A stretch of DNA of 28,880 nt. It comes from a virus. Shown here piece after piece: positions 6,787-14,114 of the stretch (the stretch's first letter is position 1; each line of letters opens with the position of its first letter). The notes beneath the pieces are model-generated. The model had not been told where the DNA came from. It saw only the letters and a program-made list of their open reading frames with translations, and ran no database searches. The position numbers were made by a program, and so were the translations under genes. The DNA lies in IMG/VR virus record IMGVR_UViG_3300023176_001055, positions 1 through 28,880 of that record; one strand, 5' to 3'.

Positions 6787-7000
6787 AGTCTGATCCTTTA
6801 TTAAATGATTGTATGTCTATGCAGATTTCTAATTGTATGTTTGATAGTGTTTTAGGATCTTGATCGCAATGAATAGTACCGTGCTGTACACTTTCATGCA
6901 TATCAGGTTCTTTACTTATAGGTCCATACCAAATTAAAAATGCAAATAAACCAATGATTAACAATAAACCCCAACCGCTTGGGTTTGGTGCTTTATCCAT
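6776..7000 (-). CDS. Small membrane protein, possible inner-membrane spanin
   Basis: A 74-aa protein with one hydrophobic segment (GWGLLLIIGLFAFLIWYG, about residues 9-26) near the N-terminus and a soluble, mostly acidic tail of about 48 residues that contains two cysteines. This fits a single-pass protein with the tail outside the cytoplasm. The ribosome site AGGAAG is 5 nt before the ATG. The end overlaps the next gene, a small lipoprotein, suggesting coupled synthesis and possibly a spanin pair; the tail is short for an i-spanin and has no clear coiled coil. Otherwise the function is unknown. Confidence 0.7.
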   Translation of the reverse strand: MDKAPNPSGWGLLLIIGLFAFLIWYGPISKEPDMHESVQHGTIHCDQDPKTLSNIQLEICIDIQSFNKGSDYDR

Positions 7001-7009
7001 TTTTACTTC

Positions 7010-7171
7010 CTAAACGCAGTCGCCTATATCTAATAGTCTTAGATAGACTCCGCGATCATATTCATCTTTAGATAACCAATTTCCTTTACTAAAGACAGCA
7101 AGGTTACCATTTTGATCTAGTGCTTGTTGTCCTTCGAAAGGTTCAGGTATCTCCCTTACAACAACTTTCAT
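7010..7171 (-). CDS. Small 53-aa protein of unknown function
   Basis: A 53-aa ORF beginning MKVVVREIPEPFEGQQAL and ending LRLLDIGDCV. The ribosome site AAGGAA is 7 nt before the ATG. The stop lies within the ribosome site of the next gene (TAGGAAG), which supports an operon. The pattern of a short beta strand, QNGNLAVFSKGNWLSKDEYDR and a final helix suggests a small folded domain. I do not recognise the family. Confidence 0.65.
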   Translation of the reverse strand: MKVVVREIPEPFEGQQALDQNGNLAVFSKGNWLSKDEYDRGVYLRLLDIGDCV

Positions 7172-7201
7172 AATAATTCCTTTTGAGAATGTTAACTAAA
7201 A

Positions 7202-7226
7202 ATGCTCCGCTTTGTGAGCGGAGCAT
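7202..7226 (-). terminator. Terminator after the pqqA-like gene
   Basis: A perfect 10-bp stem, ATGCTCCGCT/AGCGGAGCAT with a 5-nt loop, followed on the minus strand by TTTTTAG. On the plus strand it is followed by AGTTTTTA. It sits 20 nt after the pqqA-like stop, so it makes a short separate transcript, perhaps with read-through to the next small genes. Confidence 0.8.
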
Positions 7227-7245
7227 AGTTTTTACGCAAATAAAA

Positions 7246-7317
7246 TTACTTGTTCATGATGTACATAGTAACTTCAAATCCAAAGCGCATTTCTTCTGCT
7301 ACTGGCTTAGTCCACAT
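7246..7317 (-). CDS. pqqA: PqqA-like peptide (PQQ precursor), 23 aa
   Basis: A 23-codon ORF whose product begins MWTKPVAEEM and continues RFGFEVTMYI. It has the same length as classical PqqA, the same MW-x-KP start and the core G-F-E-V-T-M-Y. E15 and Y19 are the Glu-x3-Tyr pair that PqqE cross-links when PqqA is turned into pyrroloquinoline quinone. The ribosome site AAGGAG lies 8 nt before the ATG, and a strong terminator follows. No PqqB, C, D or E is present in the window, so the peptide would have to use host enzymes, act as a decoy, or have another role. The match is close across the full length, so chance is unlikely. Confidence 0.85.
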   Translation of the reverse strand: MWTKPVAEEMRFGFEVTMYIMNK

Positions 7318-7404
7318 AATGTGTCTCCTTTTCAGATTAAATTATGTAAACAGTTCATCGGAGATGCTGACCCAAAGTCCGATTTGAGTTCACCTAGAAA
7401 ATAA
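7318..7404 (-). other. Leader region of the pqqA-like gene
   Basis: This stretch separates the terminator of the 750-aa gene from the pqqA-like start. Apart from the ribosome site I see no convincing -35/-10 pair and no late box. A CATAAT lies about 22 nt upstream of the ATG without a good -35. A promoter is expected here because a terminator lies just upstream. Confidence 0.3.
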
Positions 7405-7428
7405 AAGTGTAGTATTGCTACTACACTT
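7405..7428 (-). terminator. Terminator after the 750-aa protein gene
   Basis: Stem AAGTGTAGTA/TACTACACTT with a 4-nt loop, followed on the minus strand by TTATTTTC. It is 52 nt past the stop of the packaging-block gene and closes the late minus-strand operon. Confidence 0.7.
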
Positions 7429-7480
7429 CTATTTAACTCTATTATAAATGATTAATTAAAAAAATCAATAAAGAAAATCA

Positions 7481-9733
7481 TTAAAACTGTATAAGTGATT
7501 TAATACGTTCTAATTCTTCTAGTTCTTCTGCGCCTTGTTCTTGGTGTGGAGCCATTCTTTCTACCATTTTACGAGCAATTGTTCCAGCCTGTTCACCAAA
7601 CTTTTTGTCTACCATTACTGCAACGCCTTCTGGTCCTTTAGGGAATGTGCCTGAATTTGTATCATAAAACGAATGTACAAATTTTGCAACATCTTCTAGT
7701 GTATGTTCTTCACCGTCTGAAGTCTTAAACTTAGTGCCTTTCTTAGCACCCTGTGATTTTAGGTCCTGAACTTTTTTGCTAAATTCATTACCTTCGGGCA
7801 TATCATCCTGTCCTACATACTTGTAGTTGCCTTTGTCATCAAAGTCGTTTTCAATTGTATCGATGGCAAATTTGATCTCCATCGGATCCGCTTTCTCGCC
7901 CTTGATTGCATTAATGACTTCTTGCTTGGACATCTTAAGTCCACTTTCCTTGTCACCGTCGTTGGTATAGTCTGAAATTAATTCATCAACACCAATCATT
8001 ATGTCTGACATTCCGCCTTCTTTAGTAACGCCTTCTTCTGCATATGATTCTGCTTGATAACCTGCTTGTTCTAGAGCATCTAAAATTTTCTCTCTAGGAG
8101 TCATTGTATGAATTATAACGCCGCCTTGTTTGGCTTCGTCTGGTTCACAAGCAGCCTTAATACCTTTGCTTTGTAATTCTTTTTCCATTGATGCACAAGC
8201 CTTTTCATCAATGCCTCTATCTTCGTCATAGTCTCCGTCAACATAAATTGCATGAGCATATGGCTCTGATTGCCCTTCATATCCTGATGCTTCTTGTTGT
8301 GGTTCAACTTCATCTGCACCAACTGCTGGTTCATCAGTCATATCACCGAAATCTAATTCTTCAGCAACTTCAGGTGCATTTTCATCAATCCATGCTTTAA
8401 CTAAAGATCTAATATCTGCGTTAGCATCTTCTGAAGCTTTCTTTTTAATGTCTTGCTCTAATTTTGGATCTTCAATAATGCCTTCTAAACTTTGAATAGC
8501 ATTAGTACCATCTACGCCTGCTTGGAATTCTTGACCCACTAGTTCATTTAATTTTTTAATCATGTCAGCCTTTTCTTCATCGTCTGCCATTACTAATGGT
8601 GATTCTTCGCCTAGTGCAGTTGCCCAGTTTTCAAATTTATCAAAAATATCTGATTTTAATTGTTCTTCTGTTTGAGGTGCTTCAACATCCTTTGTCATTT
8701 CGACTATGTCGTCGTAGCCTACTGTTTCTTCTTCTTTCATCAATCTATATAAAACTGGAAAGACTTCTGCAATATCCTCTTTGAAATTTTTAACTGTAAA
8801 TTTTTCTTTAAATTGTTCCATTACATCATCAGGTACTTCATAACCTTGTTGTGCTGCAAAGGATTCTCTATATGATTCGTAATGTGCCTGTTTCGCTAAT
8901 TTAGCAACTGTTTCTCTTAGATTATCAAGTTGCATTTTACTACGCTCAACGATTGAATTTGTGTCGGAGTTCATTAAATCGTTTCTTACTACGTAATTTG
9001 TAAAACTTTTTAGTTGAGCAATTTCTTCACTCATCTTGATAATACTTTCACCAATTTCATCGTATGGTAATCCACCATTAGCAACGTGACGTTGCATAGC
9101 ACGAGCTCCTGCTAAATGGATAAATGGATATTTAAATCTTTCACCTGATGAATTTTCTACAAACAACGCAGCGATATTTCTTGATCTATCTCCTGGTCTT
9201 TGTTCATGATCATCAGCTAATGTTTTGCTGTGTTTAATAATTAATCTTGTATCTTCTAGTTTTTGGAAACTTTGCTTCTTCGTTCCATAAAGTGAGCTCT
9301 CATTCATTACGTTTTCTCCGACAGGCTTAGTAATTGTATCATTGTCTGCTTTAGGTGTTGCATACTGACTTAGGAAACTGTAGTCTCTTTTGTCTAGATT
9401 GTCTTTTGTAATATCTCTAGTATCAAATGCTAGTAATCTAAGTTTTGCAAATTGACGAAGTTCTCTTAAAAATTTATACCACCCTGTTTTTTGTTTATCG
9501 TCCATACCTTCAGTAATACCACTTGAAAAGTATACTTTCATTGAATTAGGCTCAGCTAGGCTAATGCTAACATGACCTAATCTTTTGTCATTTTCTACAT
9601 AATCAAAGTCAAAAAATCTAGCGTCTTCAGGGTTAATTGTAATCGCGCCAGCTGCTTCACCTAACTTTAAGCCAGTGAATCTACTTCTAATTTTGTAGAA
9701 CAAGTCTGTTGATATATTACCGGTTGCATCCAT
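7481..9733 (-). CDS. Large acidic protein, putative virion protein
   Basis: A 750-aa protein. Residues 1-125 look like a compact alpha/beta domain (FFDFDYVENDKRLGHVSISL). Residues 150-300 form a second conserved-looking part (SSGERFKYPFIHLAGARAMQ and following helices). From about 330 the protein is helical and acidic with many Asp/Glu, and near 505-570 a segment (HAIYVDGDYDEDRGIDEKAC to the IIHTMTPREKILDAL region) resembles another small alpha/beta domain. No catalytic motif was recognised. It directly follows gp17 in the late operon, with a late box GATAAATA 7 nt before the ATG and a terminator after it. A late virion or packaging-associated protein is inferred. Confidence 0.6.
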   Translation of the reverse strand: MDATGNISTDLFYKIRSRFTGLKLGEAAGAITINPEDARFFDFDYVENDKRLGHVSISLAEPNSMKVYFSSGITEGMDDKQKTGWYKFLRELRQFAKLRLLAFDTRDITKDNLDKRDYSFLSQYATPKADNDTITKPVGENVMNESSLYGTKKQSFQKLEDTRLIIKHSKTLADDHEQRPGDRSRNIAALFVENSSGERFKYPFIHLAGARAMQRHVANGGLPYDEIGESIIKMSEEIAQLKSFTNYVVRNDLMNSDTNSIVERSKMQLDNLRETVAKLAKQAHYESYRESFAAQQGYEVPDDVMEQFKEKFTVKNFKEDIAEVFPVLYRLMKEEETVGYDDIVEMTKDVEAPQTEEQLKSDIFDKFENWATALGEESPLVMADDEEKADMIKKLNELVGQEFQAGVDGTNAIQSLEGIIEDPKLEQDIKKKASEDANADIRSLVKAWIDENAPEVAEELDFGDMTDEPAVGADEVEPQQEASGYEGQSEPYAHAIYVDGDYDEDRGIDEKACASMEKELQSKGIKAACEPDEAKQGGVIIHTMTPREKILDALEQAGYQAESYAEEGVTKEGGMSDIMIGVDELISDYTNDGDKESGLKMSKQEVINAIKGEKADPMEIKFAIDTIENDFDDKGNYKYVGQDDMPEGNEFSKKVQDLKSQGAKKGTKFKTSDGEEHTLEDVAKFVHSFYDTNSGTFPKGPEGVAVMVDKKFGEQAGTIARKMVERMAPHQEQGAEELEELERIKSLIQF

Positions 9734-9740
9734 AGTAATG

Positions 9741-9748
9741 TATTTATC
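9741..9748 (-). promoter_or_regulatory. Late-promoter-like box before the 750-aa gene
   Basis: GATAAATA, ending 7 nt before the ATG at 9733. It begins inside the TGA stop of gp17. If the start site is spaced as in T4, the leader is about 2 nt. Confidence 0.5.
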
Positions 9749-11336
9749 AATATCCTCCGCTAACGAAGATCGGCATTGGGAACTGATCTTCAGTCAATCT
9801 TTCAGTCAATCTTTCGTATATTTTTGGATCCCAATCTGCTAATAGATTAGCCATTCGTACAATTAACAATACAGCTGACACTAAATCGTCGTGTTCACCG
9901 CTTTTGGCAGCATACCCTGTACCGTGCGATACAAATGTTTTAAGTTCTGATATAAGCGGTTTGCTGTATATTGTAAGTTTATTCTTTTCAAGTAGATTTT
10001 TAAATGAACTACACGCTGTAATTTTTGTTTTATGTGTGGTGTTAAACCCTTTTCTATAACGTCTTACGTGTCCTTTTCTAATAGGCTCACTTAAAAACAA
10101 TCCTGCGAAGTTTTCTTCACCAATATCTTTAATTACAACAAGTGCTGCTTCGCCTAGTGTATTGTTTTCAACACTATAGTAAATAACAGGATTGTCGTTG
10201 CCTTTTTCTCTCATTTGTTCAGAGATATATTGACAAAGATCTTTTAAAATTCTAATTTGTCCTTGTACAGGAGTTGTATTATGACGCCATTCTGCTACTT
10301 GAGTTAGACTAGGCATTTCAAATACTTGAATAGCAGCATAGTCACCACCTGTGCCTAAACTAGGATCTAAACTAATAAGATATGTTGCTCTTGGATTAAT
10401 ATCTTTATACCAACGTGTTTGACCCATCGACATTACAGGTTCAACACCTTCAAGCTCTGCTAGTTTAACTGAATTAATAAGTGTTTCATCAAAGATCAAG
10501 AACTCACAATCAAATTCTCGGCGGAATCTTTCTTCACCAATCTTGGCTTTTTCTTCTGCCGCCCATGCGTCATCTCTATCTGGATGTTCTTCCCAATGTG
10601 CAAAGTAAGGAAAGAAACCGTTAGTTCCTACCTTTTGATCGTTGCCATACTCGTCGAATTTTTTATTTGCTTCTGTCCATATCATAGCAAATTGATCTTC
10701 ATCTGAGTTTGGTGTTGAAGTTACAATTGCCTTACCGCCTGTTGATAGTGTAGGTGAAAGCGCAGTCCAAAACTCTCGAGCTTTTTCAGGAGGTTGCACA
10801 AACGCAAACTCGTCACAGTATATTAATGAAAGTGATTTACCACGTCCAGTATCTTCTGTTGTAGTAGTTGCTTGTATTCTACTACCGTTATCAAATTCAA
10901 TAGTGTTTCTGTTATAGGTATAGATACCTGCACGAATAAAGTCAGGTAAGTTTTCATAACCGAATCTATATCTGTTCATGATATCCTGCGCACCTGTATA
11001 TTTGTGTGCAGCAATTAGTACTTGTGCTTCTGGTGTAAACATACAATACCATAATAGATATGCCGCAGCACAAGTTGTTTTACCCATCTGTCTAGGTAAC
11101 ATTGCTACAGTATATCTGTAATCGTGATATGCTCTTAATAATTCTTCTTGATAACCGTAAGGAGCAAATTTCATTGAACCTTTAGTTGGGTGCTGGATCT
11201 TAATAAAGTTTTTAGCAAAGTATAATGGACCGTCAACAGGATCCATACACTTTTCTAAGTGATTTAATTCATCAATTGTGTATTTTATCTTACTATGGGC
11301 CTTCTTAATTTGAACGCCGTCTAAACTCTTTGCCAT
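9747..11336 (-). CDS. 17: Terminase large subunit gp17
   Basis: A 529-aa DNA-packaging motor and nuclease. The N-terminal ATPase has Walker A PRQMGKTT (81-88), Walker B LIYCDEF (171-177) and the coupling motif TSTPN (207-210 region). The C-terminal RNase-H-like nuclease has the acidic triad D324 (SLDPS), E390 (SVENN) and D483/D484 (EHDD). It cuts concatemeric DNA and pumps it into the prohead through the portal. Length is a little below T4 gp17 (610 aa). A late box AGTAAATA ends exactly 5 nt before the ATG and a terminator lies just upstream, so it starts its own transcript. There is no ribosome site at normal distance. Confidence 0.95.
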   Translation of the reverse strand: MAKSLDGVQIKKAHSKIKYTIDELNHLEKCMDPVDGPLYFAKNFIKIQHPTKGSMKFAPYGYQEELLRAYHDYRYTVAMLPRQMGKTTCAAAYLLWYCMFTPEAQVLIAAHKYTGAQDIMNRYRFGYENLPDFIRAGIYTYNRNTIEFDNGSRIQATTTTEDTGRGKSLSLIYCDEFAFVQPPEKAREFWTALSPTLSTGGKAIVTSTPNSDEDQFAMIWTEANKKFDEYGNDQKVGTNGFFPYFAHWEEHPDRDDAWAAEEKAKIGEERFRREFDCEFLIFDETLINSVKLAELEGVEPVMSMGQTRWYKDINPRATYLISLDPSLGTGGDYAAIQVFEMPSLTQVAEWRHNTTPVQGQIRILKDLCQYISEQMREKGNDNPVIYYSVENNTLGEAALVVIKDIGEENFAGLFLSEPIRKGHVRRYRKGFNTTHKTKITACSSFKNLLEKNKLTIYSKPLISELKTFVSHGTGYAAKSGEHDDLVSAVLLIVRMANLLADWDPKIYERLTERLTEDQFPMPIFVSGGY

Positions 11337-11341
11337 ACTAG

Positions 11342-11349
11342 TATTTACT
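11342..11349 (-). promoter_or_regulatory. Late-promoter-like box, 5 nt before gp17
   Basis: AGTAAATA then CTAGT then ATG. The box follows the T-run of the terminator at 11356-11377. T4-like spacing puts the transcription start on the A of the ATG. Confidence 0.6.
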
Positions 11350-11355
11350 CAAAAA

Positions 11356-11377
11356 AATAGGGCCTTGCGGCCCTATT
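11356..11377 (-). terminator. Strong terminator after the 142-aa protein gene
   Basis: AATAGGGCC/GGCCCTATT with a 4-nt loop, followed on the minus strand by TTTTTTT (stem T's included). A textbook intrinsic terminator. Confidence 0.9.
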
Positions 11378-11398
11378 GAATAACATAATGAAGCGTTA

Positions 11399-11827
11399 TT
11401 ATGCTAATTGGAAAGTTGTTTTAACAGTACAAGTAACAGCAGTCATATCAAAGTTGTTGTTACCGTATGTAGCACCTAATGCTTGAATCTCGTCTTCAAT
11501 TTGTTCAACAAGTGTTTCAGCGCCTGCTCCGTCCCAATCTAATGAATCGTTTGGAGTTTCAACTGCGAAACACATTTGAGTGTTTGTGTCAAATAAAGCA
11601 CCACGAATAACAATAGTAGCATACTTGCCGATAATTTCAACCACTGCTTGAATTGCTTCGTTAGCACCTGTTTCAGCATTTGCTGCTGCAACGAAGTCAA
11701 CGGTAAACATTGTTAAATCTTTGTTACCCATGTAATCAACTGTTGTTACATCTTCAACACTATTACGATTTGCAGCAACTAGTACTGAGCTACCGCCACC
11801 GATTGTTGCTGTTAATAAGTCTGCCAT
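11399..11827 (-). CDS. 142-aa late protein, possible capsid decoration
   Basis: A 142-aa protein of unknown function with Gly/Ala/Val/Thr-rich beta-type composition (TATIGGGSSVLVAANRNS at the N-terminus, MTAVTCTVKTTFQLA at the C-terminus). No enzyme motif is seen. It starts after a strong AAAGGAG site, one base from the end of the upstream gene, and is followed by the best terminator in the window, as expected for an abundantly made structural protein. Decoration or minor capsid protein is an inference from composition and position beside gp17. Confidence 0.65.
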   Translation of the reverse strand: MADLLTATIGGGSSVLVAANRNSVEDVTTVDYMGNKDLTMFTVDFVAAANAETGANEAIQAVVEIIGKYATIVIRGALFDTNTQMCFAVETPNDSLDWDGAGAETLVEQIEDEIQALGATYGNNNFDMTAVTCTVKTTFQLA

Positions 11828-12573
11828 TATTTCGCTCCTTTAGTTTCTGCTAATGCTTTTTGTAATTCTGATCTAATTTGATCAACTAGACTAACTTCTT
11901 CTTTTACTTTTTGCATTGGATTGTCAGCACCAGCGACTTTAGGATGTGTATCTTTACGTCTGTTCATACCGCCTGACATTTTGTTAACCATGTAGTCGAT
12001 ATCTTTTTCATCTTCATCTGGTTCGTTAGCCCATGCTTCGTCTTTTTCTTTTTCATCTTCATCATCTTTTTCCATGTCATGGTCATCCATGTCATGGTCA
12101 CCGTCGTCATCTCTGTCAACAGTTTTATGAAGTTTTTCTTCTTCGTCGTGATCTTTTTCGTGAGCGTCTAACTTTCCGTCATCGTCGTAATCGTTATCAT
12201 CTCCCTTATCACCAAGTGCTTTGATATCAATCATATCTTTTTCGCCACCTGGCATATCATCATTATCGCCATCGAAGTCTGGAATTAATTTATTAATTGG
12301 TTTAATAGCGATTGGCATTGGCGCTGATGGCATTGGTTCTGGAACCTTTGGCATCATGTCTGGATTTACTTTTTGAAAAAGTTTCATCGCATCTGCAATA
12401 GCATCACCTTCAGCAGAAATAGTTAAATTCATTCTTGGCTTTTCTTCTGGTTTAGGTGGCATAGTAGGTGCCATTGGTGCTGGCATTGGATCGCCGCAAG
12501 CCTCATCTGTTGGAACATCTACTCTTGCTGTGTCAAGTTCCTGCATTTTGGCCACTAATTCTTGAAAGTTCAT
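11827..12573 (-). CDS. Acidic low-complexity protein with EF-hand-like loop
   Basis: A 248-aa protein. Residues 28-100 are rich in Met and Pro, residues 100-180 are dominated by Asp/Glu/Lys/His, and the C-terminal 50 residues form a basic then helical segment (VSLVDQIRSELQKALAETKG). Residues 128-139 (DYDDDGKLDAHE) fit the 12-residue EF-hand loop D-x-D-x-D-G-x-L-x-x-x-E exactly, and a second DRDDDGDHDMDD follows at 153-164. Metal or calcium binding is a reasonable inference. A 15-bp tandem DNA repeat encodes part of the DHDM tract. It lies between gp16 and gp17 in the packaging operon, so a scaffold-like or head-internal role is possible. Function unknown. Confidence 0.65.
   Translation of the reverse strand: MNFQELVAKMQELDTARVDVPTDEACGDPMPAPMAPTMPPKPEEKPRMNLTISAEGDAIADAMKLFQKVNPDMMPKVPEPMPSAPMPIAIKPINKLIPDFDGDNDDMPGGEKDMIDIKALGDKGDDNDYDDDGKLDAHEKDHDEEEKLHKTVDRDDDGDHDMDDHDMEKDDEDEKEKDEAWANEPDEDEKDIDYMVNKMSGGMNRRKDTHPKVAGADNPMQKVKEEVSLVDQIRSELQKALAETKGAK
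12071..12100. repeat. 15-bp perfect tandem repeat, two copies
   Basis: TCCATGTCATGGTCA occurs twice back to back inside the acidic-protein gene. It encodes the D-H-D-M-D/D-H-D-M-E tract and is in frame, so slippage would add or remove five residues. Confidence 0.9.
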
Positions 12574-12574
12574 A

Positions 12575-13159
12575 TTAGTTACTCCCTACAGGACTTTTTA
12601 CGCCTGCTTTATCTGCTTTAATCTTAGGAACATCTTGATAAACATCAGCTTTTAATTTGTCAGTCCCTAACTCTTTACGTCTTTCTTTTGATTCCTTAGA
12701 AAGACTCTTTAAAAAATCTTTGTTGAAGTCGTCACCGAAGTAATCTTTATGCTTAGGCTTTAATGCTTCTTTATATTGATTATCGTGTAAAAGAGCACCT
12801 GTCATTTTGCTATCACCAACTGCTTGATCTTCTTCGCTAGGACTTGCGCTATTACGTACTTTGTAATAACCTGAATCGCAACATCCCATTTCGAAGATTT
12901 CTTTTTCAATTTCAGTTGTTGTTAATGGATACTCAGTTACAACATTAAAAGTATGAACTTCCACATTTTTAAGCGTAGGAAATTCCATAGGTGATTCTGT
13001 AACTGGCGTTGTTTTCATTTTTTCAAAATTAACAACACTTCTGCTTTCCAGTCTTGCTTTTAATTCGTCAGCAAAACTTTCTGGCACGTCGCCAGCAATC
13101 TTCACATTAAAACTATATGTTTTCTTGCTTTCAGCTAGATATTCTTTAAACGTCTTCAT
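12575..13159 (-). CDS. 194-aa late protein of unknown function
   Basis: Begins MKTFKEYLAE, a short amphipathic start frequent in late phage proteins. Residues 17-85 look like a small alpha/beta domain with alternating strands (YSFNVKIAGDVPESFADEL, NVEVHTFNVVTEYPL), followed by a Cys-Cys turn (EMGCCDSGYYKVRN). The last 70 residues are Lys-rich and helical (KDFLKSLSKESKERRKEL). No catalytic motif. It lies between gp16 and the acidic protein in the packaging operon. A late box AATAAATA ends exactly 5 nt before the ATG. Confidence 0.65.
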   Translation of the reverse strand: MKTFKEYLAESKKTYSFNVKIAGDVPESFADELKARLESRSVVNFEKMKTTPVTESPMEFPTLKNVEVHTFNVVTEYPLTTTEIEKEIFEMGCCDSGYYKVRNSASPSEEDQAVGDSKMTGALLHDNQYKEALKPKHKDYFGDDFNKDFLKSLSKESKERRKELGTDKLKADVYQDVPKIKADKAGVKSPVGSN

Positions 13160-13164
13160 ATGTA

Positions 13165-13172
13165 TATTTATT
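13165..13172 (-). promoter_or_regulatory. Late-promoter-like box, 5 nt before the 194-aa gene
   Basis: AATAAATA then TACAT then ATG. It includes the TAA stop of gp16, so it may be partly fortuitous. An AAAGGAA precedes it, too far from the ATG for a normal ribosome site. Confidence 0.4.
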
Positions 13173-13665
13173 CCTTTTCGCTCAATTTCTTGATTAATTC
13201 ATTGCGATCAAGCATAACATACCCTTTTCCGTCCAAAATATCGTCTTGATCACCGCTGTCTTTATCTATTTTAAGTTTTTTTAATTGTAAATCAACAGCT
13301 TTTAACTTCTTATCTACCTTAGCTGCTTTTGCTTCTATAGCATTTTTCATCATACTACTAGCAACTTCAAATATTCTACCACTGTATCTTACTTCTACGT
13401 TCATACCTAAATCCATTAAATCGTCATATGCTTTTTCTGCTTTTGTAGACAAATGATCTAGCTCTTCTTCTCCTAAAGAATCAAGTTCTTTAACTTGTGG
13501 TAAATCTCTTGTAATTTCTGCAACTTTGTTATAACTGTCTTCGGCGTTTTTAACAACTTTATGATTTTCTTCGACAGCCATAGGATCAACAACAATTTCA
13601 GTAGCTGTTTCTACTGCTTGTTCTTTATCTTCTAAATTAAACAGTTCTTCTAATTTCTTTGTCAT
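13168..13665 (-). CDS. 16: Terminase small subunit gp16 (putative)
   Basis: A 165-aa mostly helical protein. A central segment (YSGRIFEVASSMMKNAIEAK) and the following charged coiled-coil helix (KVDKKLKAVDLQLKKLKID), then a C-terminal GYVMLDRNELIKKL, parallel the layout of T4 gp16: central coiled-coil oligomerisation core and a conserved strand plus helix near the end (VFMGSPTELMDEI). gp16 forms rings that recognise DNA and regulate gp17. gp4 is upstream and gp17 downstream in the same operon. Primary identity is low, so the call rests on the pattern and position. Confidence 0.72.
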   Translation of the reverse strand: MTKKLEELFNLEDKEQAVETATEIVVDPMAVEENHKVVKNAEDSYNKVAEITRDLPQVKELDSLGEEELDHLSTKAEKAYDDLMDLGMNVEVRYSGRIFEVASSMMKNAIEAKAAKVDKKLKAVDLQLKKLKIDKDSGDQDDILDGKGYVMLDRNELIKKLSEKE

Positions 13666-13673
13666 AATACTAC

Positions 13674-14114
13674 TTATCTACGTTTGGTACCTTGATAAAA
13701 AATATCTTCTTCACTAACAACTCTAAATCTAACACCTTGTTGTTTACACCATTTATTAGCAGCTTCCCACTTTGCCATATTTTTTACATATTGTTCTTGA
13801 TTGTATCTGCTCTTTCCAACATTTTCTCTTAGTGTCTGATTCTTAGGTTTTACTTCAACTACTTCTGCGTGTTTCTTTCCATTTTTATCATTATACACTA
13901 TAAAGAAATCAGGAACATAAATTGTATACTTTCCTGTTAGCGGATCTCTGTAAGGAATCTTAATACTTTCACTAGCCCATTGAGAAACGCCAGGGTGCTC
14001 GTCTAGTAATCTCATAAAAACAGTTTCCCAACTTGATCTTGCAAGAGGTCTTCTAGTCCCGACATACTTCTCGGGGTTCTTCATGGTAAATCTTCCTTGT
14101 GCAAACTTTGGCAT
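13674..14114 (-). CDS. 4: Head completion protein gp4 (nuclease-fold)
   Basis: A 146-aa protein. Its start (KFAQGRFTMKNPEKYVGT) closely parallels T4 gp4 (KLYQGKFKPINPQKYIG). The conserved RSSWE (27-30), PDFFI (68-72, D69) and VVEVKP (E87, K89) have the spacing of a PD-(D/E)xK endonuclease core. In T4, gp4 completes the head before tail joining and affects DNA ends. It follows the small structural gene with a TAATG overlap, and its ribosome site GAGGG is inside that gene. The metal-site residues appear intact. Confidence 0.88.
   Translation of the reverse strand: MPKFAQGRFTMKNPEKYVGTRRPLARSSWETVFMRLLDEHPGVSQWASESIKIPYRDPLTGKYTIYVPDFFIVYNDKNGKKHAEVVEVKPKNQTLRENVGKSRYNQEQYVKNMAKWEAANKWCKQQGVRFRVVSEEDIFYQGTKRR

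Noticed and set aside
12071-12100. CRISPR-like or phage-defence repeat
   Set aside because: Only two adjacent copies without spacers, inside a coding frame; it is a short tandem repeat. No CRISPR array, IS element or tRNA was seen anywhere in the window.
11827-12573. Dockerin or cellulosome-type domain in the acidic protein
   Set aside because: Only the metal-loop pattern matches; the two-helix dockerin context is absent and the loops lie in low-complexity sequence.
13658-13682. Late-promoter box before gp16 (GATAAGTA, 5 nt before ATG)
   Set aside because: It deviates from TAAATA and is formed by the gp4 stop codon, so it was not counted among the clean examples.
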